DNA from: Hymenoscyphus infarciens
Taxonomy: Eukaryota; Ascomycota; Leotiomycetes; Helotiales; Helotiaceae
DNA length: 64,000 nt
NCBI GenBank assembly: GCA_001414345.1
Contig: LLCB01000183.1
Span: 1 to 64,000 of the forward strand
Direction: 5' to 3'
Of this stretch, positions 1 through 11,337 are shown piece after piece (positions within the stretch are counted from its first letter, which is position 1; every line of letters starts with the position of its first letter). A program made the translations under genes and the position numbers. The notes under the pieces are model-generated. The model searched no databases, had not been told where the DNA came from, and saw only the letters and a program-made list of their open reading frames with translations.

Positions 1-640
1 GGGTAAGGGGGGAGGGGGGAGGTGTGAAGGGGGGGATCACTTAGGGGTCGAAGCCACAACGAAGGAAGGGATAACCACATGGTTTGGAAGTGGCGGATCT
101 GGTATTTGATGCAATTGCACCAATCGTGAGATAGACACGGTGACCAAGGGGTCTGTTGATTGCCATGGATTGCGCAAGATGGACCGGGGGCGGGGTGTTG
201 TGCAGGTCGGATTGCATGTTGAGGGTATCTCCAACATCGTCGTCGTTCCGATATCTCGCAATGGTGGATGAGAGTGAGGATTTCGTCTCAGGAGATCCAG
301 AGAAGCCATTTACTCGTGAGAGATATTACAATGACCATTTCAAATGGGGAGAGTTGAAAGGCGAGAAGATACGAGAGAGCATCTGCAAGTGGTCCGAGGA
401 TTCCGCAGCATCGCGACTTTGGGGACAGCTGGAGATTCTGCAAGGCTGCTCCTGCCCATGGGCGATTGTTGAACGGTGGTGCAGTGCTTGGGGGAGCGTT
501 GGTGCCTCTTTGTCAGTGTGGCATTCTCGCGAGGTGGTTGAAGATATTTTTAGAGGTTCTCAAGGAGGAGGAGGGGAGGGCAGGCAAACGAGGTTGAGGA
601 GGCGCAGCCTAGTTCATCGACTTGTCTAGCCAACGCTCCT
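1..640. other. Non-AT-rich edge segment, no convincing gene
   Basis: This segment has ordinary base composition and a G-rich start. It stops abruptly at about 640-650, where AT-rich decayed DNA begins. An open frame on the plus strand (156-629) would give 157 residues, but it has no recognisable domain, and an antisense frame overlaps it. It may be the end of a gene lying outside the window or a gene relic. No telomere repeat is visible at the window start. Confidence 0.4.
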
Positions 641-1049
641 TAGACGATTCTCTTTCTCAAGAACAAATACTTGTAACTAGACTTAGGCATCGATATATAT
701 CACTACTAGTAATAGACAGGTCTATAATAGTTATTAGTAGGAAGTAATATTCTACGATACTATATCTAGTTTATCTAATAATTTATTAATTAAGATTATA
801 TAACTAGCTAATTAGCTAACTAGACTCTATTTAGATTAGATTATTTAGAGAAGGTTATTTTAGGAATTATTTAGAATTACTTAATATTATTTAGCTCTAA
901 ATAATCCTAGATTATTTAAAAGAATTAATAATAATCTAAATCTTTAACTAACTCTATAGATATTAATTCACTTTTATAGATATTAATTCACCTCTCTTAA
1001 GTATTATATAAATAAACTATAAATTATATACTACGGACATGCCGATTTA

Positions 1050-4000
1050 ACTAAACCCGAGCCTTAGAAGAGCTAGGTTATAATATTATAACTAGCTCTT
1101 CTAAGAGCTATATAACTCGTCTAACTATTAGTATAACTACGTCGCCTTTTAAGCTTTATTAGCGCGTAGAGAGTCACGTATATAATCAGCCTTTAACGGC
1201 ATTTATAGAAACGTGATAAAAAAGACTAAAAACCTATAATACGTACTTTTAGTATATAATAGACTAAAAGTCTTCTTTAGTATAATCTTTTTAATAAATT
1301 ATTTATTTACTACTATACTTTTAGTCTATTATAGACTAAAAACCACTTACTTTTAATATATAATAGACTAAAAGTCTACTTTAATATAATCTTTTTAATT
1401 AATTATATAATTACTTCTATACTTTCAGTCTATTATAAACTAGAAACCAGCTACTTTTAGTCTATTATAGACTAAAAACTATCTACTTTTAGTATATAAT
1501 AGACTAAAAGTCTTCTTTAGTATAATCTTTTTAATTAATAATTTATTTACTACTATACTTTTAGTCTATTATAGACTAAAAGTCTTCTTTAATATAATCG
1601 TTTTACTTAATTAATTAATTATTTATATACTTTTAGTCTATTATAGACTAGAAACCACTTACTTTTAGTATATAATAGACTAAAAGTCTTCTTTAATACA
1701 ATTCTATTAATTAATAATTTAATTACTTCTATACTTTTAGTTTATATTAGACTAAAAACTATCTACTTTTAGTATATAATAGACTAAAAGTCTACTTTAA
1801 TATAATCTTTTTAATTAATTATATAATTACTTCTATACTTTCAGTCTATTATAAACTAGAAACCAGCTACTTTTAGTCTATTATAGACTAAAAACTATCT
1901 ACTTTTAGTATATAATAGACTAAAAGTCTTCTTTAGTATAATCTTTTTAATTAATAATTTATTTACTACTATACTTTTAGTCTATTATAGACTAAAAGTC
2001 TTCTTTAATATAATCGTTTTACTTAATTAATTAATTATTTATATACTTTTAGTCTATTATAGACTAGAAACCACTTACTTTTAGTATATAATAGACTAAA
2101 AGTCTCCTTTAATATAATTCTATTAATTAATAATTTAATTACTTCTATACTTTTAGTTTATATTAGACTAAAAACCATCTACTTTTAGTATATAATAGAC
2201 TAAAAGTTTTAGTAAATAATAGACTAAAAGTCTTCTTTAATATAATCCTATTAATTAATAATTTAATTACTTCTATACTTTTAGTTTATATTAGACTAAA
2301 AACCACCTACTTTTAGTATATAATAGACTAAAAGTCTATTTTAATAAAATCTTTTTAATTAATTATTTAATTACTTCTATACTCTTAGTTTATAATAGAC
2401 TAAAAACTACCTACTTTTAGTATATAAAAGAGTAAAAGTCTTCTTTAGTATAATCTTTTTAATTAATAATTTATTTACTTATATACTTTTAGTCTATTAT
2501 AGACTAAGAACTATCTACTATTAGTATATAATAGACTAAAACTCTTCTTTAGTATAATCCTTTTAATTAATAATTTATTTACTTATATACTTTTAGTCTA
2601 TAATAAACTAAAAGTAGTCTTTAATATAATCTTTTCAATTAATTATTTATTTATATATACTTTTAGTCTATTATAGACTAAAAACTACTTAATTTTAGTA
2701 TATAATAGACTAAAAGTCTTCTTTAGTATAATCTTTTTAATTAATTATATAATTACTTCTATACTTTTAGTCTATTATAGACTAGAAGCTATCTAATTTT
2801 AGTATATAATATACTAAAAGTCCTTTATAGTATAATCTTTTTAATTTATAATTTATTTACTTATATACTTTTAGTTTATAATAGACTAAAAACTACTTAA
2901 TTTTAGTATATAATAGACTAAAAGTCTTCTTTAGTATAATCTTTTTAATTAATTATATAATTACTTCTATATCTTTAGTCTATTATAGACTAGAAACTAT
3001 CTAATTTTAGTATATAATATACTAAAAGTCTTCTATAGTATAATCTTTTTAATTTATAATTTATTTACTTATATACCTTTAGTTTATAATAGACTAAAAA
3101 CCACCTACTTTTAGTATATAATAGACTAAAAGTCTACTTTAATATAATCTTTTTAATTAATTATTTTATTACTTCTATACTTTTAGTTTATAATAAACTA
3201 AAAGTAGTCTTTAATATAATCTTTTCAATTAATTATTTATTTATATATACTTTTAGTCTATTATAGACTAGAAACCACCTACTTTTAGTATATAATAGAC
3301 TAAAAGTCTTCTTTAGTATAATCCTTTTAATTTATTATTTAATTACTTCTATACTTTTAGTCTATAATAGACTAAAAACTACCTACTTTTAGTATATCAT
3401 AGACTAAAATTCTTCTTTAGTATAATTCTTTTAATTAGTAATTTATTTACTTATATTCTCTTAGTCTATAATAGAATAAAAACCACCTATCTTTAGTATA
3501 TAATCGACTAAAAGTCTCTTTTAACATAATTGTTTCAATTAATAATTTATATATTTCTATATTTTAAGTCTATTATAGACTAGAAACTATCTACTTTTAG
3601 TCTATTATAGACTAAAAACCCTCTACCTTTAGTATATAATAGACTAAAAGTCTTTTATAACTTATATCTTTTAATTTATTAATTAATCACTTATATATCT
3701 TTAGTTTATAATAGACTAAAAACTCTCTATCTTTAGTATATAATAGACTAAAAGTCTTTTATAACTTATGCTTTTTAATTAATTCACTTATATACTCTTA
3801 GTATATAATATACTAATAACTCTCTACTTTTCGTCTATAATAGACTGAAAGTCTTCTTTTCTCTAATTCTTTTAGTTAATTAATTAATTATTTATATACG
3901 TTTAGTTTATAATAGACTAAAGGTATTCTATAACTTAATTCTTTTAGTTAATAATATACTAATAACTCTCTACTTTTAGTCTTTTAGAAACTAAAAGTAT

Positions 4001-4259
4001 ATATATAAATAAATAAGTAATTTATAATAAGTCTAATTATTAGAAGACTTTTAGTCTATTATATACTAAAAGTATATATAATAGGTTTTTAGTCTTTTTA
4101 GTCACGTTTCTTTTAATACTATTGTTTTATACGTAATACCTACGCGCTAATAAAGCTTAAAAGACGACGTAGTTATACCGATATTAGATAAGTTATATAG
4201 CTCTTAGAAGAGCTAGTTATAATATTATAACCTAGCTTTTCTAAGGCTCGAGCTCGCTT
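1050..4259. mobile_element. 3.2-kb foldback element with roughly 200-bp terminal inverted repeats
   Basis: The stretch from about 1050 to 1260 is the reverse complement of about 4075 to 4259. Both arms contain the sequence running from CGAGCCTT through the AGCTCTTCTAAGAGCT palindrome, a TACGTCG block, and TTTATTAGCGCGTA. Most mismatches are C/T or G/A transitions. Between the arms lies only satellite DNA, with no open frame. This is the architecture of a non-autonomous foldback or long-TIR DNA transposon. The exact ends and the target duplication could not be fixed because of decay. Confidence 0.75.
1235..4080. repeat. Palindromic AT-rich satellite array
   Basis: This is a roughly 2.8-kb tandem array with units of about 100 bp. 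Each unit carries the palindrome ACTTTTAGTCTATTATAGAC (continuing TAAAAGT) or its variant with TATATAATAG in the centre. Palindromes are separated by AT-rich spacers such as TATAATCTTTTTAATTAAT. The array fills the interior of the foldback element and is degenerate towards its right end. Confidence 0.9.
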
Positions 4260-4434
4260 CTTTTTATTTATCTATAGTGAAATTATATAAACTTAGCTCT
4301 TTTATATACTTAGAGATCTTAAAGTAGTCGATACTAAGAGAGCGCTTTTTAGCTTATAATTATAATAATAAAAAGCTCTAGAGAAAAAGTAATTATAAGT
4401 AATATTACTCTTCTTTATTATCTTACTCTATAGT

Positions 4435-4475
4435 AAGTAGTAGTAAGTAGTAGTAGTAGTAGTAGTAGTAGTAGA
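4435..4475. repeat. (AGT)n trinucleotide microsatellite
   Basis: An almost uninterrupted run of AGT triplets, starting from TAGTAAG variants. It produces a meaningless poly-tyrosine/leucine antisense frame. Confidence 0.9.
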
Positions 4476-4990
4476 GATATAGATATATAAAGTATTTAGA
4501 GTAGATAATCTTAATTCTACTTAAAATTAAGTAGATTTTTTTTAATAAGAGATTAATTAAGATTATATTATAATCTCTAAAATAATTCTTAAAATAATCT
4601 AATCTAAAGTAAGTCTTAGACATAAATTCTTATTAGACTCTTTTTAAAGATAGTATCTGAAATTTTATAATACTATATATAAATATCTTTTTATATACTT
4701 TAAGTTTAACTAAAATAGTAGTAATAAGATTACTTTTTATTATAAGAAGTAAACTAATACTTATTAAGCTTTAGTTATAATTATTAGTAAACTATATTAT
4801 AAATTTAGACTTAGATAAAAATAATACTAGTAATATATTATATTAAGTATTCTAATAATATAATAATTATTAGTAGAAAATAGTTAATCTAGAAAAGAAT
4901 AGTTCTTTTAGCTAAGAGCTAATAGAATACTTAGTTTTACTATTCTCTAAAGCTAAAGAGAATATTATATTATTTTTATAGTAGATTATA

Positions 4991-7313
4991 ACTCTAGTCT
5001 CCGGCATTTCCATCATCAGCAGCGCTTCGATCGCGCTTCCCAATACCACAGACAGCGCTTCAAGTAGCGCTTCAATTTGGGGGGCGCGCGGCAACTTGAC
5101 GCGAAGCGATGATTCAATATCTTACGTGCAGACGGCGTCATATTCTGTGTGAGAGATCTTGATTATTGTACACCAATATCTCATCAGCCGCTCAAGGCTC
5201 GCGGCCTGTCTTGGTGGAATGGTAGTAGAGAGCTGACGTGACTGAGCCACCTTTCTATCAGCTTGTTCATTGCGTGGCTGTCAGTGTAACCGCAATTTTT
5301 GGAATCTTTTGGGGGCCTTGAATATATTGAAAGAGCGGGGAATCGATGACTCGGCTGTTGCAAGTTGAAGGTTGCCCAGCTCAATCGTCAAATTACGCCC
5401 GAGGAACTGGAGACGCAACGCGCCATTTGATCATGAAATATTGATTACCTCCACGTTTTGATGGACCTTCAAGTCATTATTCGAGTCTTGCAGAAAAGAA
5501 CTTGTCATGTGACCATGTCACTATTCAGGAAAATGACATTAATTAGATTCGGCCATGGGATCAAGGATCGAATCAAATTTCGAGTTGGTTCTAATCCAGA
5601 GCATAATTTTCCTTCGCGCCTTCCTTTTAGGAACGTTCCATCAGAACTCTGTTGGACGTTTTTGGGAAATGATTTAGTGGCAGACCCCTTTTGTTCTTAA
5701 AATATTCTACCTTCTCAGTCTCAGAATACTCTTCAGAATAACGTCCTTCATTTTGCAGTGAACAATCAGCCTTTTATTGAACCCCAATGTCATCTCCAAC
5801 TCAGTACTCTCCATTCCCTTTATCTCGCGTTATTTGCCATTTCTGGTTTCTTTCATACCTAGGTAGCTTACGATCATCTCATCTAGTATCAACCCGCATT
5901 CCCAAACCAAAAATCCTTTCGCAAGACATTTCCCATTCCTCATACAGCAGCGTATCGCTACCAAACAAACCCCCAATTGAGCCGTATTCTTGAAGGATAA
6001 AAATTTCAACCCAATCTTCCCGATTCTCACAGGAAAATCGAGGAAGAAAGTCTGGGCCACACGCCCACATCCCAATTCCACCGAGAGGATTTCTACAATC
6101 TCCGACGTACCCAAACCTCCAACATCACATATATTAAAAAGTCCACCTCTCTGCTTCCATATTGCCTTACATCTGCACACGTTCCCGGGTTGGATTTCCT
6201 TCCCTGGTTCGTGTGCTCACTGCTCAACCCAGGTTCCCTGAAATAAACGTGGTGAACCACGATTTTTCCTTCTTCCTATTGTTCCAGAAACGTGGGCCTA
6301 TTTTTGGCCTCACACGTTTTCACTTTTCTCTCCGACGCGATGGGATGGGATTTGCGTCCGATGTTCTGGAACGATCTTGTAATTTTTGCGACGGTACCTG
6401 GTACGTACTGAGTGTTTCTTGATTGTTTCGCGGAGTTTGAATTGCTTTCTTCTACGTACACTTTCTAAACCTCTTTCCTATTTGGGAATCCCTTGCTTAT
6501 CGTGTGTTTTGCATCCTTGAAGCGTAGCATCGCGGCGCTTTTCTCTCTCTCCGGAAAAATACAAGTTGAAGAGTACGTAGTCGCGTACGCCTTCGACTCG
6601 CATATTCCGAGGTTGAGAAGCATCTCTCTCACATTTTACATATGTCACTTGCTCCGCATTCTCTTTTTCTTTTCCCCACGACTCTGTTTGTCCTAGTACT
6701 CCACGAGGAGAGGGGTAACTCAGTTTTGGGTTGAATACGAGCCGCTGACTTCGATGTACACTGTCGATGTTGCACGTACCCCGCATCTTGTCAAGAGATC
6801 TAGCTAGATCTGGATATATGTGAACCAATTTATCCTCAGGGATGGGTATTTGCAACGGCTTTATTGGTACAACATCATGAGTTTATTCTTGTTCTCGTGC
6901 GAAAAGATTTCTATGATTCCTTTTTCTAGCAACCTATATATTGTTTTTCCGAATGCTGCTAAGGATAAGAATCAATGCAATTGGGGCGAGCAGCTTCAGA
7001 AGCAGTGAGCCGTGCCGGGCTTGGATGGCAGCCTCAAATCATCCATCGTTCTCAGTTCTTGGCTCAATTGCAGGCAACAGTATTTTATCATGACTGATGC
7101 CGCATATTCTTGATCAAATTGCGACTATTGATTCTTAGTCTGGAACTGCTTGAACGTCTCGGTGCATGTATGACCGACCATCTACTACAATGTGAGTATG
7201 GTATCAATATGTTTGGTGACTATTATAAAATGCTACTTCTCAGAGGTATACTCTGAAGGTTCGGCGGAGACTGGAATTAATGACTGGACGATAATCTGAC
7301 TGCCGTCTACACC
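4991..7313. other. Intergenic region, no gene recognised
   Basis: Composition returns to normal at about 4990. Several short frames exist on both strands (for example 5830-6180 and 6478-6855 on the minus strand), but none shows a domain, a splice-extended frame or low-complexity-free similarity that I recognise. The AGCGCTTC motif recurs several times between 5019 and 5075. The last few hundred bases are presumably the promoter and 5' leader of the GH106-like gene; a possible leader intron begins at GTGAGT near 7190 and ends at CAG near 7244. Confidence 0.5.
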
Positions 7314-10300
7314 ATGGTAAGCTGAAGTCGCATATTCCTCCCTCAAATAAGTATCAACTCTATGTCCTTCAAATACTAACTTACGAACACAGTCTTACTC
7401 CGTAGCATTCCCCTTGGTCAATTCGGCAGCTGGACTATTCAGCACCTTCACCAACCCACCACCAGAATTTCGGCCCATGTTGTGGGTATTCTTCAAGTTA
7501 TTTTTTCCTCTTGGGGGTTGTTTTAGGAGGACTAAGCCATCGTTTCCTCCTCTTATACCTATGTTTCCTCCTCATTTTCCTTAAAGATACTTCCAGAAAG
7601 AGCAATACTAACTCCGAGATCATCCGCAGCCGTTGGTGGTGGCCCCATGGTTTAGTTTCGCCCGTAGAGGTGGCAACGGAAATAGATCATATAGCAGACG
7701 CAGGATTTGGCGGAGTCGAAATCGAAGATGTTCACCACAGTATCAAAGACGATGTATTAGACCCGCTTGGTCACGGATGGGCTACGACTCCTTGGACAGA
7801 CGCTGTATACACCAGTTTGGAACAAGCAAAGAAGAGGAACATTCGAACTGATATTGCGGTTGGACCTTCTTGGCCTGCTTCTTTGCCAACCATTACACCG
7901 GATGATGATGCTGCTGCGAAGGAACTGGTTCATGGTCGAGCATATTTGAATTCCACCAACAACTTCTCGTTTTCTGGTCCGCTACCTGCTTCTTTCCAAG
8001 CTCCGGCTAAGGGAGTGACAAAGGAGACTTTGGTATCTGTCCAAGCATGGAGGATCAATTCGGCAAGCAAACCAACAGATAGAACACTTCTACTCGACCC
8101 CAACACCATGATCGACCTCACATCTCAAGTAGTGGATGGAAGCCTAACATGGAAAGCTCCCTCCAACGGATCCTGGATCCTCATGCCCTTCCGCACTCGT
8201 GGCTCAGGTCAACTCCCAGAAGCCGGTCCCCACACCGTACCCCCAAGTTATGTCATAGATCACTTCTCCCCTCTCGGTTTGAACGCCGTAACGCAATACT
8301 GGGACTCCAAAATCCTCACCACGAAAATCCACGGTATCGGTTCTCTGTTTGAAGATTCCCTCGAATTTGAAGCTACAACCTACTGGACGCCCAATTACCC
8401 ATCCAAATTTAAACAACGCATGGGCTACGATATTCTCGCCTTGCTTCCTACCATAGTCCGCGAAAAGGAGAAATTAACAATCGCATTCGCTGATTCGGAA
8501 ATCTCTCGTGGGGTGTTGAATGATTTCTGGGATGTTCTCGGGGATTTATATATCGAAAATCATGTCCTACCTTTGCAAAAATGGAGCCACACACATGGTA
8601 TTTCCCTACGCGTTCAGCCTTATGGTTTACAAACCGATGCTATGGGCGCTGCGGCGGTCCTCGACATTGCAGAAGGCGAATCTTTAGGTTTCAAAAATTT
8701 GGATGATTATCGTTCGTTAGCAGGTGGTTCAAACATGGGTAAAAAAACTATAATCTCAAACGAAGCAGCTGCTTTTGCGACTTCGGCATATACCACAACC
8801 TGGGAACGCGTTTTGCGAACTTTAAATCCCATTTTCGCTGCGGGTGTGAATCAAAATGTGCTCCATGGGTTCTCGTATAAAGAAGCGCCGACTGCGGGAT
8901 GGCCCGGTTTCGCAGCTTTCACCCCGTACAATGGAAATATCGGGTATGCTGAGTCTTGGGGCCCCAGACAACCCGCTTGGAGACATGCCCCAGATATCGC
9001 CGCGTACATGGGCCGAGTACAGCTTTTGATGAGAAGGGGAGTACCGAAGCATGATATTGGGTTCTTTCGACAGAAAGGATATGTAGCTTCCGGCTTCGGG
9101 GCTTCTTGGTTCTCAGCTGAGGGAGCGAGATTAGGATGGAGTATGAATTTCCTCTCACCTAGTCTGTTGAAATTACCTATTTCAAGGGTTGTAAATAAAC
9201 GTCTGGCGTCCGAGGGTCCGGGGTTTAGGATGTTGGCTTTTGAGGGGGATGCTTTTAATTCTCTTTCTCCGGTTTTGACGCTTGATACTGTGGAGAGGAT
9301 GCTTTCTTATTCAAAGAGGGGATTGCCGATTCTTGTGGTTGGGAATTGGACAGGGGTCAGGGCTTATGGGTATGGAGAATCTTCGGAATCTGCTCGCATT
9401 GCGGAGATGTTTGAGGAGATGCTTAGATTACCGAATGTTGTTATTGTTCCTGATCGGGCGTCGATGGGGGAGGGTGTTGGGAAATTGGGTATTGAGACTG
9501 AGGTTCAACATGGGAGTTCTTCGCTTCTTCATATTCATAGAGTTGATGGGCGATTGGATCATTATTTCTTTGTTGCTGGGTCGGCGACTGAGGGGGTGGA
9601 TCAAGCGGTTTCTGTTGAGAGAGGGAGCCCACAGGCTGTTCCTTATGTGTTGGATTCCTGGAGTGGAAATTCGACTGTGTTGCCACTTTACACCGAAGTG
9701 TCTGCCTCTCGAATATCTTTTCGTATTCGACTACTTCCTGGTCAGACGATGCTGGTTACTATCGTACCCATGGATTTTAAAGCTGTTCATGCTGTTAGTT
9801 CTACCGCGGAGGTTGTGGTTTCTGGGGGAGGAAAAGTGGCTGTTAGTGCCAATGTTAGCGGGATATATACCACGACGTTCTCGAACGGCGATCTTGTTGA
9901 AACCACGGTCAGGGATATACCACCAGCCATCGAGTTAAAGAACTGGACACTGGACATCGAGGATTGGACACCAGGAAATACGAATAGCACGACAACAATT
10001 CTAAAACACCAGTTCAATCTCACGACTCCATTGGTACCATGGACGCAAATCCCAGGATTAGAAGAAGTCTCAGGCATCGGAACGTATACCAGTTCTTTCA
10101 ATCTTGTCCCTTCAAACTCCACTTCTTCGATCTCGGGTTCGACACTCAAGGCAATTCTCAATCTCCCACGTTTCCTCGGATCCTTCCGTGTTTTTCTTAA
10201 TAGCCATACGATTTCTTGCGATCAATTGGCTTCTAGTGTTAATCTCGGCTCTGGGTTGAAGCAGGGGGAGAACACATTGGTGGTTGAGGTTGCTAGGAGT

Positions 10301-10417
10301 TTACTGAATAGGTTGAGGATTGTTGATCCGGCTGTTTATGGAGGGACTAAAAGGCAAGATTTTGGACTTTTAGGAGTTCCTATAGTGGAATTTGGGTGGG
10401 TGGTTGAGATTGTGTGA
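7314..10417 (+). CDS. GH106-like glycoside hydrolase (alpha-L-rhamnosidase-like)
   Basis: Predicted exons are 7314-7316, 7393-7481 and 7630-10417, giving 959 residues. Both introns have good donors (GTAAGC, GTGGGT), an ACTAAC branch site and an AG end, and they join in frame. The spliced N terminus reads FTNPPPEFRPMF followed by RWWWPHGLVSP and then AGFGGVEIEDVHH. This arrangement (NPP..RP, then a Trp-rich strand and a GG-E motif) is what I know from GH106 and related large fungal or bacterial hydrolases that remove terminal sugars, typically rhamnose, from plant polysaccharides or glycosides. A beta-rich C-terminal half follows. No clear signal peptide remains once the introns are removed, so secretion is uncertain; a further upstream exon cannot be excluded. 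An unspliced start at 7511 gives a misleading hydrophobic N terminus. The family call is from pattern memory; the substrate is not established. Confidence 0.75.
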
Positions 10418-11337
10418 GGGAGAATTGGTACGACATAGGCGTGAATAAAGAGGGTTCTGTTTAGGAGAGTTGATAGTACTATTTTACTCTCGGCAAACTT
10501 GGTAAGTAATCTTGGGATATTCGTGTTTGATGATGTAACTCGCTTGTCCTTTACTTTCGCGTTCTCATTCTCGAACTTGTTCAAATACTTGGAATAGGTG
10601 AAAGCAATTTCGTCAGAACAGGTATAAGAGGTCCTGTAGTGGCTCCTGAAGAAGGCTTTTAACCGACATTAAACCAGTGTATCTAGGAAAATTCTTTTAT
10701 TCTTCTAAAAATGTATTAGAAGGCGGAGAAAATCACGTTTTATTCGTCTAAAACACGTTATGATATTATTTTTCTTCTCCCGGATACTTTGGTGTAATAT
10801 TATTTGATAGATTTTGTTGTAGTGAATGACGGAAGTATAGTAAGAGTTCTTACGCTTGGTTCTCTTGTTACTCTAGTTGTTTTGGAGTCTTCTTAACCCC
10901 TTTCGGCCAAAGGTTTATCTTGATCCTAAGGTACCCGTGCGATTGCTCAACGAAGTAGGTGTTTATGAAGCGTTATCCACATAAAAGGCTTATCTGTCTG
11001 GGGAAACAGTCCACTTGCGATTCCCATTTTTCAGCGGACAACTTCACTATGTGTTTGCAGAGAGTCGGTGATTCCCACTGTTTTTCTCCACTGGAACTAT
11101 TTATTGACCGAACACGATATACATTTTAGGACGCGTTCGTTCCTATTCACGGGCTCATTGCTGATTTTTAGCTGTTGCCGCTATTAATCACCTTAGAGAA
11201 ATACTTTATATTTTGGGCAGAAACGAAGTGTAACTTGCTTCCTCCAACTTCCTTCCACAATTAAACTTGCCAGTCCATTTTGGCACTGATTTTTGGATTG
11301 ACATACAGCATCAATTTCGGCTCTACGCCTTTGAGCC
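10418..11337. other. Intergenic region between GH106-like and HET genes
   Basis: The terminator of the upstream gene and the promoter of the HET gene must lie here. No coding frame, repeat or RNA gene was recognised. Confidence 0.5.

Larger units (their letters stand above)
641..4990. repeat. AT-rich RIP-like repeat island
   Basis: About 4.3 kb is almost free of GC-rich codons, rich in TA dinucleotides, and has no long open frame. Both edges are sharp (about 640 and about 4990), as expected for RIP acting on repeats and stopping near their ends. It contains the foldback/satellite element described separately and a (AGT)n microsatellite. RIP is inferred from composition and from C-to-T/G-to-A differences between repeat copies; no index was calculated. 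Confidence 0.85.

Noticed and set aside
156..629. 157-codon plus-strand open frame at the window start
   Set aside because: No domain, overlapping antisense frame, and no splice or start evidence; left as unassigned edge DNA.
1235..4080. Regularly spaced palindromes that might be read as a CRISPR array
   Set aside because: The spacers are themselves repetitive AT-rich sequence, unit length varies, and the context is eukaryotic; this is satellite DNA.
5830..6180. 116-codon minus-strand frame in the gene-free stretch
   Set aside because: Overlaps other frames of similar length on both strands and has no recognisable pattern.
6478..6855. 125-codon minus-strand frame
   Set aside because: Composition is not protein-like, and no extension by splicing was found.
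7511..7629. Signal peptide suggested by a start at 7511
   Set aside because: This stretch is intronic; splicing 7482-7629 gives the conserved N terminus.
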